Source: an uncultured Aquiluna sp.
GTDB lineage: Bacteria; Actinomycetota; Actinomycetes; Actinomycetales; Microbacteriaceae
DNA: 63,564 nt
Reading direction: 5' to 3'
NCBI GenBank assembly: GCA_905182225.1
Contig: CAJJAJ010000005.1
Coordinates: 1-63,564 of the forward strand
Below the pieces are notes generated by a model. It was not told the origin of the DNA and did no database searches. It saw only the letters and a program-made list of their open reading frames with translations. The position numbers and the translations under genes were made by a program. This document shows positions 26,182 to 37,238 of the stretch, piece by piece. Positions within the stretch are counted from its first letter, which is position 1. Every line of letters begins with the position of its first letter.

Positions 26182-27363
26182 CTAGCTTCCTGCTGCGTCT
26201 TTAAGAGCTTGGACTCGGTCTAGGTTTTCCCAGGTGAATTCCGGAAGTTCACGGCCAAAGTGTCCATAACTGGCTGTCTTTGCATAGATGGGACGTTTCA
26301 GGTTCAACTCTGAAATTATCGCGGCCGGTCTTAGGTCGAACACTTGACGAATAGCTCTCTCTATTGCCTCTACTTCAACGTTTTCTGTTCCAAACGTCTC
26401 AACGTGAAGAGCAACGGGCGTTGAAACGCCAATCGCGTATGCCACTTGAACTTCAGCACGGTCGGCGAGGCCCGCTGCTACCAAATTCTTCGCAACCCAC
26501 CTCATTGCATATGCGGCGGAACGATCAACTTTTGAAGGGTCCTTTCCGCTGAAAGCACCGCCACCATGCCTGGCGCTGCCGCCATAGGTGTCTACGATGA
26601 TTTTTCTGCCGGTAAGGCCGGCGTCTGCTTGCGGACCACCAATAACAAATCGGCCGGTTGGGTTGATGATGAAGTTTGTGTCGCTTGTGTCGAGGCCAGA
26701 GTCCAAGAGAACTGGGCGAATTACTCGATCTAATACAAGATTCGCTAGGTCATCTTGAGGAACGTCTGGGTGGTGCTGCGTCGAAAGCACGACGGTCTTC
26801 ACCGCTACTGGCCTGTTGCCTTCGTAGCTAATCGAGACCTGAGCCTTGCCGTCGGGACGAAGCATGGAGGTTTCAAGCTCTCTGCGCACAAGTGACAATC
26901 GCTCCGTTAGTCGGTGGGCAATGTTTATCGGGGCAGGCATGAAGTTGGCCGTTTCGCTCGAGGCATACCCGAACATCATTCCCTGGTCCCCTGCGCCAAT
27001 TTCGTCGATGTCATTACCGGAACGGGATTCTAAGGATGTGTTTACGCCCTGTGCGATGTCCGGCGACTGAGCGCCAATTGATACTGAGACGCCGCAAGAC
27101 GCCCCGTCAAACCCAATGGCAGATGAGTTGTAGCCAATGTCAAGAAGTTTTTGCCGGACCAGATGAGGTATTTCGACATAGCCGCTGGTTGTGACTTCGC
27201 CGGCGACTTGAACAAGGCCAGTTGTGACCAGTGTCTCAACAGCGACCCTCGCGTCCGGGTCTTGTTCGAGTAGTGCGTCCAAAATGGTGTCAGAAATCTG
27301 ATCGCAGATCTTGTCTGGGTGTCCTTCGGTAACGGACTCTGAAGTAAATGTGCGTAGCGTCAT
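26182..27363 (-). CDS. metK: S-adenosylmethionine synthetase
   Basis: Makes SAM from methionine and ATP. The 393-residue protein has the family signatures [19 protein letters not shown] (about 8-26), [12 protein letters not shown] (about 122-133), and the P-loop-like [19 protein letters not shown] (about 264-282). The 13-base gap to coaBC contains no riboswitch. TAGAAT lies 6 bases before the ATG, a possible promoter for a leaderless metK-priA-fmt transcript within the larger series. Confidence 0.98.
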   Translation of the reverse strand: MTLRTFTSESVTEGHPDKICDQISDTILDALLEQDPDARVAVETLVTTGLVQVAGEVTTSGYVEIPHLVRQKLLDIGYNSSAIGFDGASCGVSVSIGAQSPDIAQGVNTSLESRSGNDIDEIGAGDQGMMFGYASSETANFMPAPINIAHRLTERLSLVRRELETSMLRPDGKAQVSISYEGNRPVAVKTVVLSTQHHPDVPQDDLANLVLDRVIRPVLLDSGLDTSDTNFIINPTGRFVIGGPQADAGLTGRKIIVDTYGGSARHGGGAFSGKDPSKVDRSAAYAMRWVAKNLVAAGLADRAEVQVAYAIGVSTPVALHVETFGTENVEVEAIERAIRQVFDLRPAAIISELNLKRPIYAKTASYGHFGRELPEFTWENLDRVQALKDAAGS

Positions 27364-27369
27364 TCTATA

Positions 27370-27375
27370 ATTCTA
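27370..27375 (-). promoter_or_regulatory. Candidate -10 box for leaderless metK
   Basis: TAGAAT on the minus strand ends 6 bases before the metK ATG within the 13-base coaBC-metK gap. No Shine-Dalgarno is present in the gap. Assignment rests on the TANNNT pattern repeated at several other starts in this window. Confidence 0.4.
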
Positions 27376-27376
27376 C

Positions 27377-28522
27377 TTAGGCCTTGGACATGGTCTTGGA
27401 TATAGCTCCCACTAGCCACCTGCCGAGTTCAATTTTGGTGCCGGACTCTCTTAGGACCGCCAGTTTTGTGACGAGCGTGATTTCGCCTATTTCCGATCCC
27501 AATGAACTGACGCTGTTTCCTGCAACAGCGGATACCTTCTTTGTCAATAGTTTCCCTTGCGAGATGGTTTCGACATCAGCGCCATCTTCGGTGAGCGCAA
27601 AAGCTACACAAAATGTATCCGGGTTCTTGGCCGCAAAATCAGCAATTAGGTCCTTTGTGGGGGTGAGACTCATGGTTCTTGCCTCACCACGCGGTAACTT
27701 GCCCTCGAATGGCTTATCGATGCGAAAATCTGAAACAGCAGCTGCCATGACCATGATGTCGCTGGGGAGATTCATGGCCTGATCTAAATCGGCAACACTC
27801 GATGCCCTTATTACTTCTATGCCCGCTGGCACAGGAATTTCAATGTTGCAGGCCACTAATCGAACCAGGGCTCCAGCATCTCGATAGGCAGTCGCTATTG
27901 CAATGCCCATTCGTCCAGAAGATGAGTTACCGATATAGCGAACTTGGTCGATTGGCTCTCTAGTTCCCCCGGCGGTCACGGTTACGGTCATGCCGCTAAG
28001 CGGCTTTTTGCCCATCACGAAACTGACGATCTCTTCGGTTTCAGGGAGTCTTCCAGGTCCAGTGTCAGTTCCAGTTAGGCGACCGGATGCTGGTTCCATA
28101 ACATATATCCCCCGGGATCTAAGGGTCGCAACGTTTGCCTGAGTGGCCGGATTTTGCCACATCTCAGTGTGCATAGCTGGGCAGACATAAATTTCTGAAG
28201 TAGAGGCGAGAATCGCATTCATCAGCAGGTCGTCTGCGATGCCGTTTGCTAGTTTTGCAAGGAAGTTGGCTGTTGCTGGAGCAACGACTATTAAATCCGC
28301 ATTTGCACCAAGCTCAACGTGCCTGACCTCGTGTACATCCTGGTACATGTCATTGTCGATTGCCGCTCCAGAAAGGGCCTCAAGAGTCGCCCTGCCTACA
28401 AAACGCAAAGCGTTTTGGGTCGGAAGTGCCTGAACGCTGTGGCCCTGCTCGCTAAACGCACGTATCAGATTCGCTGCCTTATACGCGGCGATTCCGCCGG
28501 TGATGCCAAGCAGAATACGCAA
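27377..28522 (-). CDS. coaBC: Bifunctional PPC decarboxylase / PPC synthetase
   Basis: Two steps of coenzyme A synthesis in one protein of 381 residues. The N-terminal CoaC flavoprotein domain (about 1-170) has GITGGIAAYKAANLIR, the active-site His in VRHVELG (about 68), APATANFLAKLANGIADDLL and PAMHTEMW. The C-terminal CoaB domain (about 178-375) has VTAGGTREPIDQVRYIGNSSSGRMG and the KLPRG loop. It lies between rpoZ and metK, the usual actinobacterial order. coaE, also of this pathway, is at the other end of the window. Confidence 0.97.
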   Translation of the reverse strand: MRILLGITGGIAAYKAANLIRAFSEQGHSVQALPTQNALRFVGRATLEALSGAAIDNDMYQDVHEVRHVELGANADLIVVAPATANFLAKLANGIADDLLMNAILASTSEIYVCPAMHTEMWQNPATQANVATLRSRGIYVMEPASGRLTGTDTGPGRLPETEEIVSFVMGKKPLSGMTVTVTAGGTREPIDQVRYIGNSSSGRMGIAIATAYRDAGALVRLVACNIEIPVPAGIEVIRASSVADLDQAMNLPSDIMVMAAAVSDFRIDKPFEGKLPRGEARTMSLTPTKDLIADFAAKNPDTFCVAFALTEDGADVETISQGKLLTKKVSAVAGNSVSSLGSEIGEITLVTKLAVLRESGTKIELGRWLVGAISKTMSKA

Positions 28523-28529
28523 TTACTAC

Positions 28530-28796
28530 CTACTTATTTGGGGTCTTCTCGAGCTTGCCCAAGTGGATTTCCTTCATGGCAATGCTCAGTGGCTTGTCAT
28601 CAATGCTTGAGTCAACCAGCGGCCCAACATAATTAAAAAGGCTGCCCTCGTGGAGTGCGCTGTAGTACTCGTTTATCTGGCGCGCGCGCTTCGAGGCGAA
28701 GATGACAAGTTCGTAGTTTGAGTCTGCTCTTGCCAATACCGAATCTATTGGTGGGTAGACAATACCCTTTAGGTTCTCTAGGTTTTCGTTCAACAT
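28530..28796 (-). CDS. rpoZ: RNA polymerase omega subunit
   Basis: Small accessory subunit that stabilises the beta' chain in RNA polymerase. The 88-residue protein has the conserved [20 protein letters not shown] and [12 protein letters not shown] segments (about 14-44). It sits between gmk (2-base gap) and coaBC (7-base gap), as in mycobacteria and streptomycetes. Confidence 0.95.
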   Translation of the reverse strand: MLNENLENLKGIVYPPIDSVLARADSNYELVIFASKRARQINEYYSALHEGSLFNYVGPLVDSSIDDKPLSIAMKEIHLGKLEKTPNK

Positions 28797-28798
28797 GT

Positions 28799-29353
28799 TT
28801 ATCCCTCTGACTCACTAACGATTTTCAGTATGTCTTTACCCGTCTGGGCCAAGTCATCATTGATTAGTTCATAATCAAATTCTTCGGCTGATGCTATCTC
28901 AGCTCTTGCATTACTCAGTCTAGTTTGTATTTGTGATTCTGTCTCGGTCCCTCTTTCGCGAAGCCTCGATTCAAGAACTTCGAAGCTCGGGGGGTGAATA
29001 AATATAGTTATGGCAGTTGGTCGCGTTTCCATAACTTGCCTCGCCCCCTGAAGGTCAATTTCAAGGAGCAGATGGAGACCCTCGGCATCAGCGCGAGTTA
29101 GTTCATCAAGCAAAGTCCCGTAATAGTTATCGCCATGAACCGTTGCCCATTCCAGTAGTTGGTTATCGGCAATTAATTGTTCGAACCTAGCCTTCTCAAC
29201 AAAGTGGTATTGCACTCCGTCTTCTTCGCCGGGCCTGGGCGATCTGGTTGTGGCTGAAACTGAGAGTGAATAGCCCTCCGCGTTATAAAGCAGCCAGCGA
29301 ACCAGCGTACCTTTTCCGACACCGGCAGGCCCGGCAAGAACGATCAGGCTCAC
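28799..29353 (-). CDS. gmk: Guanylate kinase
   Basis: Phosphorylates GMP to GDP with ATP. The 184-residue protein has the P-loop GPAGVGKGT (about 8-16), GMP-binding [20 protein letters not shown] (about 34-53), and the lid and [12 protein letters not shown] (about 95-106). Its start overlaps the pyrF stop by 4 bases. In many actinobacteria an integration host factor gene (mihF) lies between pyrF and gmk; here nothing fits between them. Confidence 0.97.
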   Translation of the reverse strand: MSLIVLAGPAGVGKGTLVRWLLYNAEGYSLSVSATTRSPRPGEEDGVQYHFVEKARFEQLIADNQLLEWATVHGDNYYGTLLDELTRADAEGLHLLLEIDLQGARQVMETRPTAITIFIHPPSFEVLESRLRERGTETESQIQTRLSNARAEIASAEEFDYELINDDLAQTGKDILKIVSESEG

Positions 29354-30156
29354 AGTTCTAACCTCGCTTTGTCTATGAGGCCCGCCATGGCATTTGGTCC
29401 CGCACCAGTCAGCGCACGAGAGAGGTTAGGTATTACTCGATGAGCGCTTGCACCGAATAGCTTCTTTAGTTCAGAGAGCTTTGCTCCCTGTGCTCCGAAT
29501 CCAGGTGCAAGTATTGGAACGCCGACGTCCGTTTTGGCAACGGCCCCTAGGCCAAATAGTTCAAGATCTTGGGTTGCCCCTATCACTACTCCGCAATCCC
29601 CCAAACCGTTTGCCTGAGCTTGAGCAAGCACCCTGCCCGCGACAGTTTTACCATCTACAATCGCCCGCTGAAGTTGACCCGCTTCTTTGTTAGAGGTCGC
29701 GGCAAGTAGAAAGATTCCGCCTGCAATGTCTCGTGCGTGCTCGAGCATTTCAACGGTTGAGTCTGGGCCAAGGTATGGACTAACCGTCAGAGCGTTAACT
29801 CGAAGTGGCGAATCATCCCCGAACCAAGCTTGTGAATAGCCGAGCATCGTGGATCCTATGTCGGACCGCTTGGCGTCGGCTATGACGAGAAGGTCAAGGT
29901 CTCTTGCCGCCTGCAGGACTTCTTCGAGGGCAATAAATCCGCTAGATCCGAACCTCTCGAAAAAAGCTACCTGAGGTTTGATTATTCCAATTCGACCGTC
30001 CGCCGCGTCTATGCACCTGAGCGAGTACTCCTTTGCTCCGTGAGCCGTATCCTCAAGCCCCCAGTTGTTCAGTTCGGTTTCGCTGGGATCTATGCCTACG
30101 CAAAGGCTGCCGAATTCGGCGATCTTGTTTTCAAGCGTGATTCCAAAGTTATTCAC
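29350..30156 (-). CDS. pyrF: Orotidine 5'-phosphate decarboxylase, type 2
   Basis: Last step of UMP synthesis. The 268 residues and the motif [12 protein letters not shown] (about 93-104, with the catalytic Lys and Asp) identify the longer actinobacterial/myxobacterial subfamily rather than the E. coli type. LCVGIDPS is near residue 18-25 and the phosphate site APGFGAQG near 217-224. The start overlaps the carB stop by 8 bases and the stop overlaps gmk by 4 bases, the end of the pyr genes proper. Confidence 0.96.
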   Translation of the reverse strand: MNNFGITLENKIAEFGSLCVGIDPSETELNNWGLEDTAHGAKEYSLRCIDAADGRIGIIKPQVAFFERFGSSGFIALEEVLQAARDLDLLVIADAKRSDIGSTMLGYSQAWFGDDSPLRVNALTVSPYLGPDSTVEMLEHARDIAGGIFLLAATSNKEAGQLQRAIVDGKTVAGRVLAQAQANGLGDCGVVIGATQDLELFGLGAVAKTDVGVPILAPGFGAQGAKLSELKKLFGASAHRVIPNLSRALTGAGPNAMAGLIDKARLEL

Positions 30157-33100
30157 TGATCAGCTCTATTCGCTCGAGTGCATATTCCTGGAGTGGCTTA
30201 ACACTAAACCTGCCCTCTCGCACAACCTCGAAAGAGCCGATTGCAGCGCTTAGTTGCGCGACAGTTGTAAATATAGGCTTATCCGCCGCAGTTGTCGCTG
30301 CTCGAATTTCGTATCCATCGATTCTTGCATCTGCTCCAGAGGGCGTATTCACGACTACGTCGATTTTGCCGGCGGTGATCATGTCGACAATTGACTCTTC
30401 GTCGTCTCCAGCCTCAGAGTGCTTTATGACGACCTCAGACCTGATTCCGTGACGCTCTAGCATCGCTTGAGTTCCTTGGGTAGCTAGTATCCGGAAACCA
30501 AGCTGAGCCAGGCGCCTTACGGGAAGAAGTGACTGCGGCTTATCGCGGTCGGCGACTGAAATGAATACTGTTCCCTCTGTTGGCAAAGCCGAACCCGATC
30601 CAGCTTGGGCTTTTGCAAAGGCGGTTGGGAAGTCCTTGTCAATGCCCATCACTTCGCCGGTTGACCTCATTTCGGGGCCCAGCAGTGAATCAACGAACCT
30701 GCCGTCACGAGTCGCGAACCTCTTAAATGGCAACACGGCTTCCTTGACGGAGATCGGTGTTCCGGGTGGCAGATGACGACCGTCCTTGCTCGGTAGTCCT
30801 CCCTCGGCTACCAGCTCAGAGATTTTTGCTCCCACCATCACCCTGGCCGCCGCCTTAGCAAGAGTTATGCCAAGAGCCTTTGACACAAACGGTACCGTCC
30901 GACTTGCGCGCGGATTCGCCTCGAGGACGTAAAGCACGTCTGATGCCATCGCGAATTGGATGTTCAAGAGGCCTATTACATTCAAACCCCTTGCGATTTG
31001 TTCCGTGGCAGCTGCAACTCGATTGATTTGACTTTTGCTCAGAGTGATTGGTGGCAACGTGCAGCTCGAATCACCTGAGTGAATTCCGGCTTCCTCGATG
31101 TGTTCCATGACACCACCGATAAACAATTCATCGCCATCGAAGATCGCATCGATGTCTATCTCTATTGCGTCCTCCAGAAATCTGTCGACTAATAGCGGGT
31201 GCGTTGTATCAACGAGCGCATGCTCGGCGATCCGATCAAAATATCCGTCGAGTGAGTTTTGGTCATACACAATTTCCATGCCGCGACCCCCAAGGACAAA
31301 GCTTGGCCTAACCAATACTGGAAACCCAATTCTTTCAACGACGGCGGTGGCATCCTCAAGATTTGTTGCCATCCCGTTGGCTGGCGCCAATAGCCCTGCC
31401 GCGTCAAGAATGCTTTGGAACTGACCGCGTTCTTCGGCCCGGTCAATGTTTTCCGGAGTGGTTCCAAGAATTGGTATTCCTGCAGCGGCGAGTCCGTTTG
31501 CGAGGCTCAGCGCGGTTTGGCCACCAAGTTGAACCATTACCCCGAGTAGCTCTCCAGTTTGTGACTCAGCGTGAATCACTTCAAGCACGTCTTCGAGTGT
31601 CAACGGCTCAAAATACAGTCGGTCCGCGGTGTCGTAGTCGGTGGAGACTGTTTCGGGGTTGCAGTTAACCATTACCGTTTCGATACCTATGTCACGAAGC
31701 GCGAAGGTTGCGTGAACACAGCTGTAGTCAAACTCAATACCTTGACCAATACGGTTTGGGCCGCTTCCAAGAATGATTACTTTTTTCTTGTTGGAAGGCA
31801 CAACTTCGGTGAACTGCTCGTAAGAGCTGTAGTGGTAGGGGGTCTGCGCTGGGAATTCGCCTGCGCAGGTATCGACGGTCTTGAATACCGGCCGTAGACC
31901 GAAGCCGTGTCTAAGGTTTCGTAGATCCTGCTCCGAAATGTCCCTCATCCTTGCTAATTGAAGGTCAGAAAAGCCATGTTGTTTGGCTTTCTTGAGAGAG
32001 TCCACATCGATAGTGTCTAGCTCTAGGAACCATCTTGCTGTTTCGTTTATTAGAGCAATCTGGTCAATAAACCAGGGATCAATTTTTGTTGCCTCAAAGA
32101 TCTCGTCGGCACTGACACCAAACCACAGCGCTTGCTGGACTTGACCAATTCGACTTTCTGTTGGGGTCGTCATGGCAACCAATAGGTCGGCGGGGTCCTG
32201 GGTTATTGCAGGAAAGTCAAATGAACTGCCGCGCTTTTCTAGTGACCGCAATGCCTTTTGCAGCGCCTGCGAGAAAGTGCGCCCAATGGCCATAGCTTCG
32301 CCAACACTCTTCATCGTTGTGGTTAGGGTCGGGTCTGCAGCAGGGAATTTCTCAAATGCGAAACGAGGTACTTTGACCACGATGTAATCGAGGCTTGGCT
32401 CGAAGGACGCGGGTGTGACCATGGTGATGTCGTTTGGAATCTCGTCGAGGGTATATCCAATCGCGAGTTTCGCCGCGATTTTCGCAATTGGGAATCCGGT
32501 CGCCTTGGATGCAAGTGCCGAGGACCGACTTACCCTTGGGTTCATTTCTATGACGATTACGCGGCCGTCTTTAGGGTCGACGGCAAACTGGATGTTGCAG
32601 CCGCCAGTATCTACGCCAACGTCTCGAATAATGCGAATGGAAATGTCACGAAGATTTTGGTACTCCCTGTCGGTCAGTGTCATCGCAGGTGCGACAGTAA
32701 TCGAGTCACCAGTGTGGACTCCGACTGGATCGAAGTTTTCAATTGAGCAAACCACAACGCTGTTGTCGTTTTTATCGCGCATGAGCTCGAGCTCATACTC
32801 CTTCCAGCCAGTTATCGACTCCTCTATCAAAACCTCAGTGGTAGGAGAAGCCTGGAGCCCGGCACTGGCTATCCGTATGAGATCTTTTTCATCGTACGCA
32901 AAACCTGAACCCAGGCCACCCATTGTGAACGAGGGACGAACAACCATCGGATAGCCGATATCGCTTGCTATCGCAAGAACCTCGTCCATATTGTGTGCAA
33001 CCGCAGAAATTGCCACGTCCGCCCCAGCGTTTAGCACAACTTGCTTGAATTCAACTCGATCTTCCCCGGCCTTTATAGCCGCTACGTTGGCTCCAATAAG

Positions 33101-33442
33101 TTCAACACCGTACTTATCGAGCGAGCCTCGTTCAAATAGGGCCATCGCTGCATTCAGGGCCGTCTGGCCACCGAGTGTCGGAAGGATGGCGTCAGGACGC
33201 TCTTTTTCGATGATTGCCTCGATAACCTCTGGGGTTATTGGCTCTATGTACGTAGCGTCGGCGAAGTCCGGATCGGTCATGATGGTGGCTGGGTTCGAGT
33301 TCACCAATATCACCCGAATGCCCTCTTCTTGGAGGACTCTGCAGGCTTGGGTTCCTGAGTAGTCAAATTCGCAGGCTTGGCCGATCACAATCGGACCGGA
33401 TCCGATCACGAGGACAGACTTGATATCTTGTCGCTTTGGCAT
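30149..33442 (-). CDS. carB: Carbamoyl-phosphate synthase large chain
   Basis: Makes carbamoyl phosphate for arginine and pyrimidines. The 1,097 residues hold two homologous ATP-grasp halves: the first begins [20 protein letters not shown], the second [20 protein letters not shown] (near 567). Each contains VRPSFxxGG and an [12 protein letters not shown] / [11 protein letters not shown] segment. The C-terminal MGS-like domain (from about 950) is the usual allosteric site for UMP and IMP. It shares one base with carA and eight with pyrF. Confidence 0.98.
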   Translation of the reverse strand: MPKRQDIKSVLVIGSGPIVIGQACEFDYSGTQACRVLQEEGIRVILVNSNPATIMTDPDFADATYIEPITPEVIEAIIEKERPDAILPTLGGQTALNAAMALFERGSLDKYGVELIGANVAAIKAGEDRVEFKQVVLNAGADVAISAVAHNMDEVLAIASDIGYPMVVRPSFTMGGLGSGFAYDEKDLIRIASAGLQASPTTEVLIEESITGWKEYELELMRDKNDNSVVVCSIENFDPVGVHTGDSITVAPAMTLTDREYQNLRDISIRIIRDVGVDTGGCNIQFAVDPKDGRVIVIEMNPRVSRSSALASKATGFPIAKIAAKLAIGYTLDEIPNDITMVTPASFEPSLDYIVVKVPRFAFEKFPAADPTLTTTMKSVGEAMAIGRTFSQALQKALRSLEKRGSSFDFPAITQDPADLLVAMTTPTESRIGQVQQALWFGVSADEIFEATKIDPWFIDQIALINETARWFLELDTIDVDSLKKAKQHGFSDLQLARMRDISEQDLRNLRHGFGLRPVFKTVDTCAGEFPAQTPYHYSSYEQFTEVVPSNKKKVIILGSGPNRIGQGIEFDYSCVHATFALRDIGIETVMVNCNPETVSTDYDTADRLYFEPLTLEDVLEVIHAESQTGELLGVMVQLGGQTALSLANGLAAAGIPILGTTPENIDRAEERGQFQSILDAAGLLAPANGMATNLEDATAVVERIGFPVLVRPSFVLGGRGMEIVYDQNSLDGYFDRIAEHALVDTTHPLLVDRFLEDAIEIDIDAIFDGDELFIGGVMEHIEEAGIHSGDSSCTLPPITLSKSQINRVAAATEQIARGLNVIGLLNIQFAMASDVLYVLEANPRASRTVPFVSKALGITLAKAAARVMVGAKISELVAEGGLPSKDGRHLPPGTPISVKEAVLPFKRFATRDGRFVDSLLGPEMRSTGEVMGIDKDFPTAFAKAQAGSGSALPTEGTVFISVADRDKPQSLLPVRRLAQLGFRILATQGTQAMLERHGIRSEVVIKHSEAGDDEESIVDMITAGKIDVVVNTPSGADARIDGYEIRAATTAADKPIFTTVAQLSAAIGSFEVVREGRFSVKPLQEYALERIELISE

Positions 33443-34557
33443 TACTTGGACTCCTTGATTGCGTCTAGAAACTTATCGAACAGGTAATGGCTGTCGTGCG
33501 GTCCGGCTGCTGCCTCCGGGTGGTACTGAACTGAGAATGCGGGAATGTCAACACACTCAAGGCCCTCTACAACCTGATCATTGAGTCCACGATGAGAAAC
33601 TTTCACCTGTCCGAAGCCAAGAGGTGACTCAGCGCTATCGGATTCCAGTTTGACCGCGAATCCGTGGTTGTGTGCCGTTACTTCTACCCGCCCAGTCTCA
33701 TTGTTGATTACAGGCTGGTTGATGCCTCGGTGACCAAACTTGAGTTTGTAGGTGTCGAAACCCAATGCCCGTCCAAGTAGCTGATTTCCGAAACAGATCC
33801 CAAAAAATGGTTTTTTCGTGGCAAGAAGCTCGCGCAGCATTGAGACCTGATTGCCGCTTGCTTCTGGATCACCGGGTCCGTTGGAGAAAAAGAATCCGTC
33901 CGGTGACGTGGCCAGGATTTCAGCGGCGCTAATGTCGGCTGGAAAAACTTCTATTTCTAGGCCACGCATTGCTAGGTGCTCCAGGGTCGACTTTTTGATG
34001 CCTAGATCAAGCACGGCTACTTTGCCTACGTGGCCGTTCTCGCCATGGATTCTATAGCTTTTAGAAGTAGAAACTTGACCAGAAAGACTCTGCCCCTTCA
34101 TCTCAGGTGCGGCACGTACCAGCGCGAGCATTTCGTCGCTTGACATCGATTCGTCAGCTGAAAAAATCCCGGCCCTCATCGCACCAAGGCTTCGGACATG
34201 AAGCGTGATGGCCCGAGTGTCAACATTCGATATCCCCACAATGTTATTTTCAATCAAGTTCTGATCTAGGGTCTTTTCGGAGCGGTAGTTACTGGCTATG
34301 CGCGAAGGTTCTCGCACGATGTAACCAGCGACCCAAACTTTGCTGGACTCGGCGTCTGTCTCATTGGTACCCGTGATTCCGATATGGGGAAATGTTTGCA
34401 TAACAATCTGTCCGGCGTAAGAAGGATCCGTAAGAGTTTCTTGGTATCCGGTCATCCCGGTTGCGAAGACCAGCTCGCCCAGAGTCACACCCGCTACACC
34501 GTAGCGCTCACCTTCGAAAATTGATCCGTCTTCCAGTACTAGATGTGCTTTATGCAA
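33442..34557 (-). CDS. carA: Carbamoyl-phosphate synthase small chain
   Basis: Glutamine amidotransferase subunit feeding ammonia to CarB. The 371-residue protein has an N-terminal CarA-specific domain ([32 protein letters not shown]) and a class I amidotransferase domain. The nucleophile Cys lies in [15 protein letters not shown] (about 249-263), with GHRGINQPV, and the His-Glu pair in [11 protein letters not shown] (near 345). The start overlaps the PH-like gene by 8 bases. Confidence 0.97.
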   Translation of the reverse strand: MHKAHLVLEDGSIFEGERYGVAGVTLGELVFATGMTGYQETLTDPSYAGQIVMQTFPHIGITGTNETDAESSKVWVAGYIVREPSRIASNYRSEKTLDQNLIENNIVGISNVDTRAITLHVRSLGAMRAGIFSADESMSSDEMLALVRAAPEMKGQSLSGQVSTSKSYRIHGENGHVGKVAVLDLGIKKSTLEHLAMRGLEIEVFPADISAAEILATSPDGFFFSNGPGDPEASGNQVSMLRELLATKKPFFGICFGNQLLGRALGFDTYKLKFGHRGINQPVINNETGRVEVTAHNHGFAVKLESDSAESPLGFGQVKVSHRGLNDQVVEGLECVDIPAFSVQYHPEAAAGPHDSHYLFDKFLDAIKESK

Positions 34558-35038
34558 AACTCACTCCCAATTTCTCAATCAAAGTCTTTTTTATCTCGTT
34601 GTGACGTTGTTTGTCACGGAATCGAATGTTTGTAACAAGTCCTACATTGTTGTGGCTCCAGGAAATGCTAATTAGACCTTTCGCCTCGACTCCCCTGTCT
34701 ATGGTCGCATTCGCTTCACTCAGGGACTGGATCGCGGAGGTGGGAATGTTGAAATCCTTCTCACCATTTCTGGCAAGCCCAATGCCATTATTGCCAAGCC
34801 AGATTCTTGCGTTTCCTCTATTTCCGAGCCCCTGGGCCCAGACTTTTGCTAGCAGATCAGATGAGAACACAGTGCTCACGTACAACACCTCACCTAAGTC
34901 GTTTTCGGCAGAAAATGCCGGCAGATCATAGAGAATTTTCTCTTGGGATCGTCGCCTGAATCGAATCCCAAAAAGAATAAGGACGGCAATTGTTGGGACG
35001 ATTAAAAGGGCAAATCCACCGATAAGTTCTCGCGTCAT
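34550..35038 (-). CDS. Membrane-anchored PH-like protein of the pyr operon
   Basis: A 162-residue protein of unknown function, with one N-terminal membrane helix (about 7-26) followed by basic residues (RFRRRSQEK) that should leave the rest in the cytoplasm. The remainder is a beta-rich domain resembling bacterial PH-like domains. A protein of this type lies between pyrC and carA in other actinobacteria (for example Rv1382 in M. tuberculosis, recalled from memory). The start shares one base with the pyrC stop and its stop overlaps carA by 8 bases, so it is translated with the pathway. A link to pyrimidine metabolism is inferred from position only. Confidence 0.78.
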   Translation of the reverse strand: MTRELIGGFALLIVPTIAVLILFGIRFRRRSQEKILYDLPAFSAENDLGEVLYVSTVFSSDLLAKVWAQGLGNRGNARIWLGNNGIGLARNGEKDFNIPTSAIQSLSEANATIDRGVEAKGLISISWSHNNVGLVTNIRFRDKQRHNEIKKTLIEKLGVSFA

Positions 35039-36306
35039 TACTGGTCCCTAACTGATTGATTCATCATCGAAAATTGACCTTCGTAAATCGTGTGCTGTAC
35101 TCGTCCAATGAATTCGAGTCCCAAGTATGGGCTGTTGTTTGACTTGGACTGGTTCATTTCGGTCACAGCTATTCTTTCATGAGGATTGAACACCGTTATG
35201 TTCGCCTGGGCGCCTACTTTGATGGAGCCGTGATTATCCAGGCTGGCCAATTTTGCTGGCCGCTTACTGATTATTTCCTCAAAAAGCTTCCAGTCGCCAG
35301 CTCCAGATTGAATAAGAACCTGGTGAAGGATACTCGCGGCCGACTCTAGACCGAGCATTCCAAATGCAGCGTTCTCCCATTCGCAGTCCTTCTTTTCACC
35401 TGAGTGTGGCGCATGGTCGGTGCCCAGCATGTCTATTGTCCCGTCTACTAACCCGGCCAGCAGTGCCGAGTTGTCATCGGCAGTCCTGAGAGGAGGGTTT
35501 ACCTTGTAGACCGGATCGTAGGTCCTAACTAGTTCCTCGGTTAGAAATAGATGATGCGGAGTCACCTCTGCCGTTATTTGAATGCCTTTTGATTTTGCCC
35601 ATCTGACAACCTCGACGCCCCCCGCAGTTGTCAGGTGGCAAATATGCAGCCTCGAACCAGCCTCTTGAGCCAACTGAGCATCCCTCGCGATTATCTGCTC
35701 CTCCGCGATTGCCGGCCAACCAGTTAAGCCGAGTTCGGTAGCGACTGCCCCTTGGTTCATTTGTGCCCCGACGGTCATTTTGGGGTCCTGGGCGTGCTGA
35801 GCGACAACGCCGCCAAACTTCTTTACTTCGAGAAGGGCTTGTCTCATGAGGTTTTCATCGTGGACGCACATGCCGTCGTCACTAAACATGGTCACCTTCG
35901 CTCTCGAAGTCGACATGTCTGCAATGCTTGATAGCTCCAGTCCCTTGAGGCCCTTAGTAACAGCTCCGACGGGTTGCACGAAGCAGAGCCCAGCCTCAAC
36001 GCCTAAGTCATAAACACGCTCAACTAGATTTGAATCATCCGCAACCGGATCCGTGTTTGCCATGGCGCAAATTGCTGAATAGCCCCCAGCGCTAGCAGCT
36101 CTAGTACCCGATAAAACAGTCTCGCTAGCCTCGAAGCCTGGCTCTCTTAGGTGCGTGTGGGGGTCTACGAAGCCGGACAGGCCGATCAGATCGGTGCAGT
36201 CGGTGCCGGTGTCTATTATCCGACCCATCTCGACTACGAGGCCCCCATCGATTCGTATATCTTGAATTGACCCATCAGACAAAGTTAGATTTTTAAGAAT
36301 AATCAA
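35038..36306 (-). CDS. pyrC: Dihydroorotase
   Basis: Zinc amidohydrolase closing carbamoyl aspartate to dihydroorotate. The 422-residue protein is of the long class I type. Metal-binding DPHTHLREPG is at about 48-57; further ligands are in AQHAQDPKMTVG (His near 171), LHICHLTTAGG (His near 223), and the catalytic Asp in MLGTDHAPHS (near 297). It overlaps pyrB by 4 bases and the PH-like gene by 1 base. Confidence 0.96.
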   Translation of the reverse strand: MIILKNLTLSDGSIQDIRIDGGLVVEMGRIIDTGTDCTDLIGLSGFVDPHTHLREPGFEASETVLSGTRAASAGGYSAICAMANTDPVADDSNLVERVYDLGVEAGLCFVQPVGAVTKGLKGLELSSIADMSTSRAKVTMFSDDGMCVHDENLMRQALLEVKKFGGVVAQHAQDPKMTVGAQMNQGAVATELGLTGWPAIAEEQIIARDAQLAQEAGSRLHICHLTTAGGVEVVRWAKSKGIQITAEVTPHHLFLTEELVRTYDPVYKVNPPLRTADDNSALLAGLVDGTIDMLGTDHAPHSGEKKDCEWENAAFGMLGLESAASILHQVLIQSGAGDWKLFEEIISKRPAKLASLDNHGSIKVGAQANITVFNPHERIAVTEMNQSKSNNSPYLGLEFIGRVQHTIYEGQFSMMNQSVRDQ

Positions 36307-37238
36307 TTTGCATCCTCTCCCGACAACGCGCGATGTAGAACGGCCATCCGCGCCGCCAAGCCATTTTCAACTTGCCTAAGAACAGCCGATCGAGGGTCAT
36401 TGGCGGCCTGGTTGGAAATCTCGAGGCCACGATTCATTGGGCCCGGATGCATGATCACGGCCTCTTTGTTCAGATGCCCCAATCGTCTCTGGTCGAGTGA
36501 CCAATTGGCGATGTAATCCCGGGTGCTAAAGGTGTCGTCCTCTTGCATGCGCTCCAGTTGCACTCTTAGCATCATCACGACATCTGGCTTTTCATCAAGC
36601 GCTTCATCAAAGCTTTTGTAAACCTTGGCCCCCATAGCTTCGATGCCCTCTGGCAGAAGTGTCGATGGGCCAGCAACGCTTACTGTTGCTCCCAAAAGTG
36701 AGAGCAATAGGATGTTGCTTCTTGCCACCCGGGAGTGTTCTATATCGCCAACAATTAAAACCTTGATGCCCGCAAGGTCATTGCCTGGCATCTTCAGCTG
36801 CCTGATGGTCAATGCATCGAGTAAAGCCTGCGTGGGGTGTTCGTGCCTGCCGTCACCAGCATTGATGATGCTGGCAGAAACCCAACCCTTGTTGGCGAGG
36901 GCATGTGCAGCACCTGACATTGGGTGTCTGATGATAATGGCGGCAGCGCCGAGGGCCTCCAGAGTCTGGGCAGTGTCCCTTAATGACTCACCCTTCGAAG
37001 CACTCGAGGATTGAGCGTCAAAGTTGATGACATCGGCACTTAGTCGTTTGGCCGCGATTTCAAAACTAATCCTGGTCCTAGTTGAGTTTTCATAAAACAG
37101 ATTCACTACTGTCTTGCCGCGGAGTGCAGGCAAGCTCTTGACGCTTCGCTGGTTCACTTGACTTAGCCGTTGCGCACTATCAAGAAGCGCAACGGCGGAG
37201 TCTTTCGTGAGATCCCTGATCGAAATTAGATGCTTCAT
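36303..37238 (-). CDS. pyrB: Aspartate carbamoyltransferase catalytic chain
   Basis: Condenses carbamoyl phosphate with aspartate. The 311-residue protein has the carbamoyl phosphate motif ENSTRTRISFE (about 50-60), HPTQALLDALTI (about 135-146) and MHPGPMNRG (about 261-269). No regulatory PyrI is encoded next to it. It lies between pyrR and pyrC with 4-base overlaps on both sides. Confidence 0.97.
   Translation of the reverse strand: MKHLISIRDLTKDSAVALLDSAQRLSQVNQRSVKSLPALRGKTVVNLFYENSTRTRISFEIAAKRLSADVINFDAQSSSASKGESLRDTAQTLEALGAAAIIIRHPMSGAAHALANKGWVSASIINAGDGRHEHPTQALLDALTIRQLKMPGNDLAGIKVLIVGDIEHSRVARSNILLLSLLGATVSVAGPSTLLPEGIEAMGAKVYKSFDEALDEKPDVVMMLRVQLERMQEDDTFSTRDYIANWSLDQRRLGHLNKEAVIMHPGPMNRGLEISNQAANDPRSAVLRQVENGLAARMAVLHRALSGEDAN

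Noticed and set aside
27364-27376. Possible SAM riboswitch before metK
   Set aside because: The gap to coaBC is only 13 bases, too short for any riboswitch.
32415-32954. Open frame of 179 codons opposite carB
   Set aside because: Antisense to intact carB ATP-grasp coding sequence; Ser-rich composition, no ribosome-binding site or recognisable domain.
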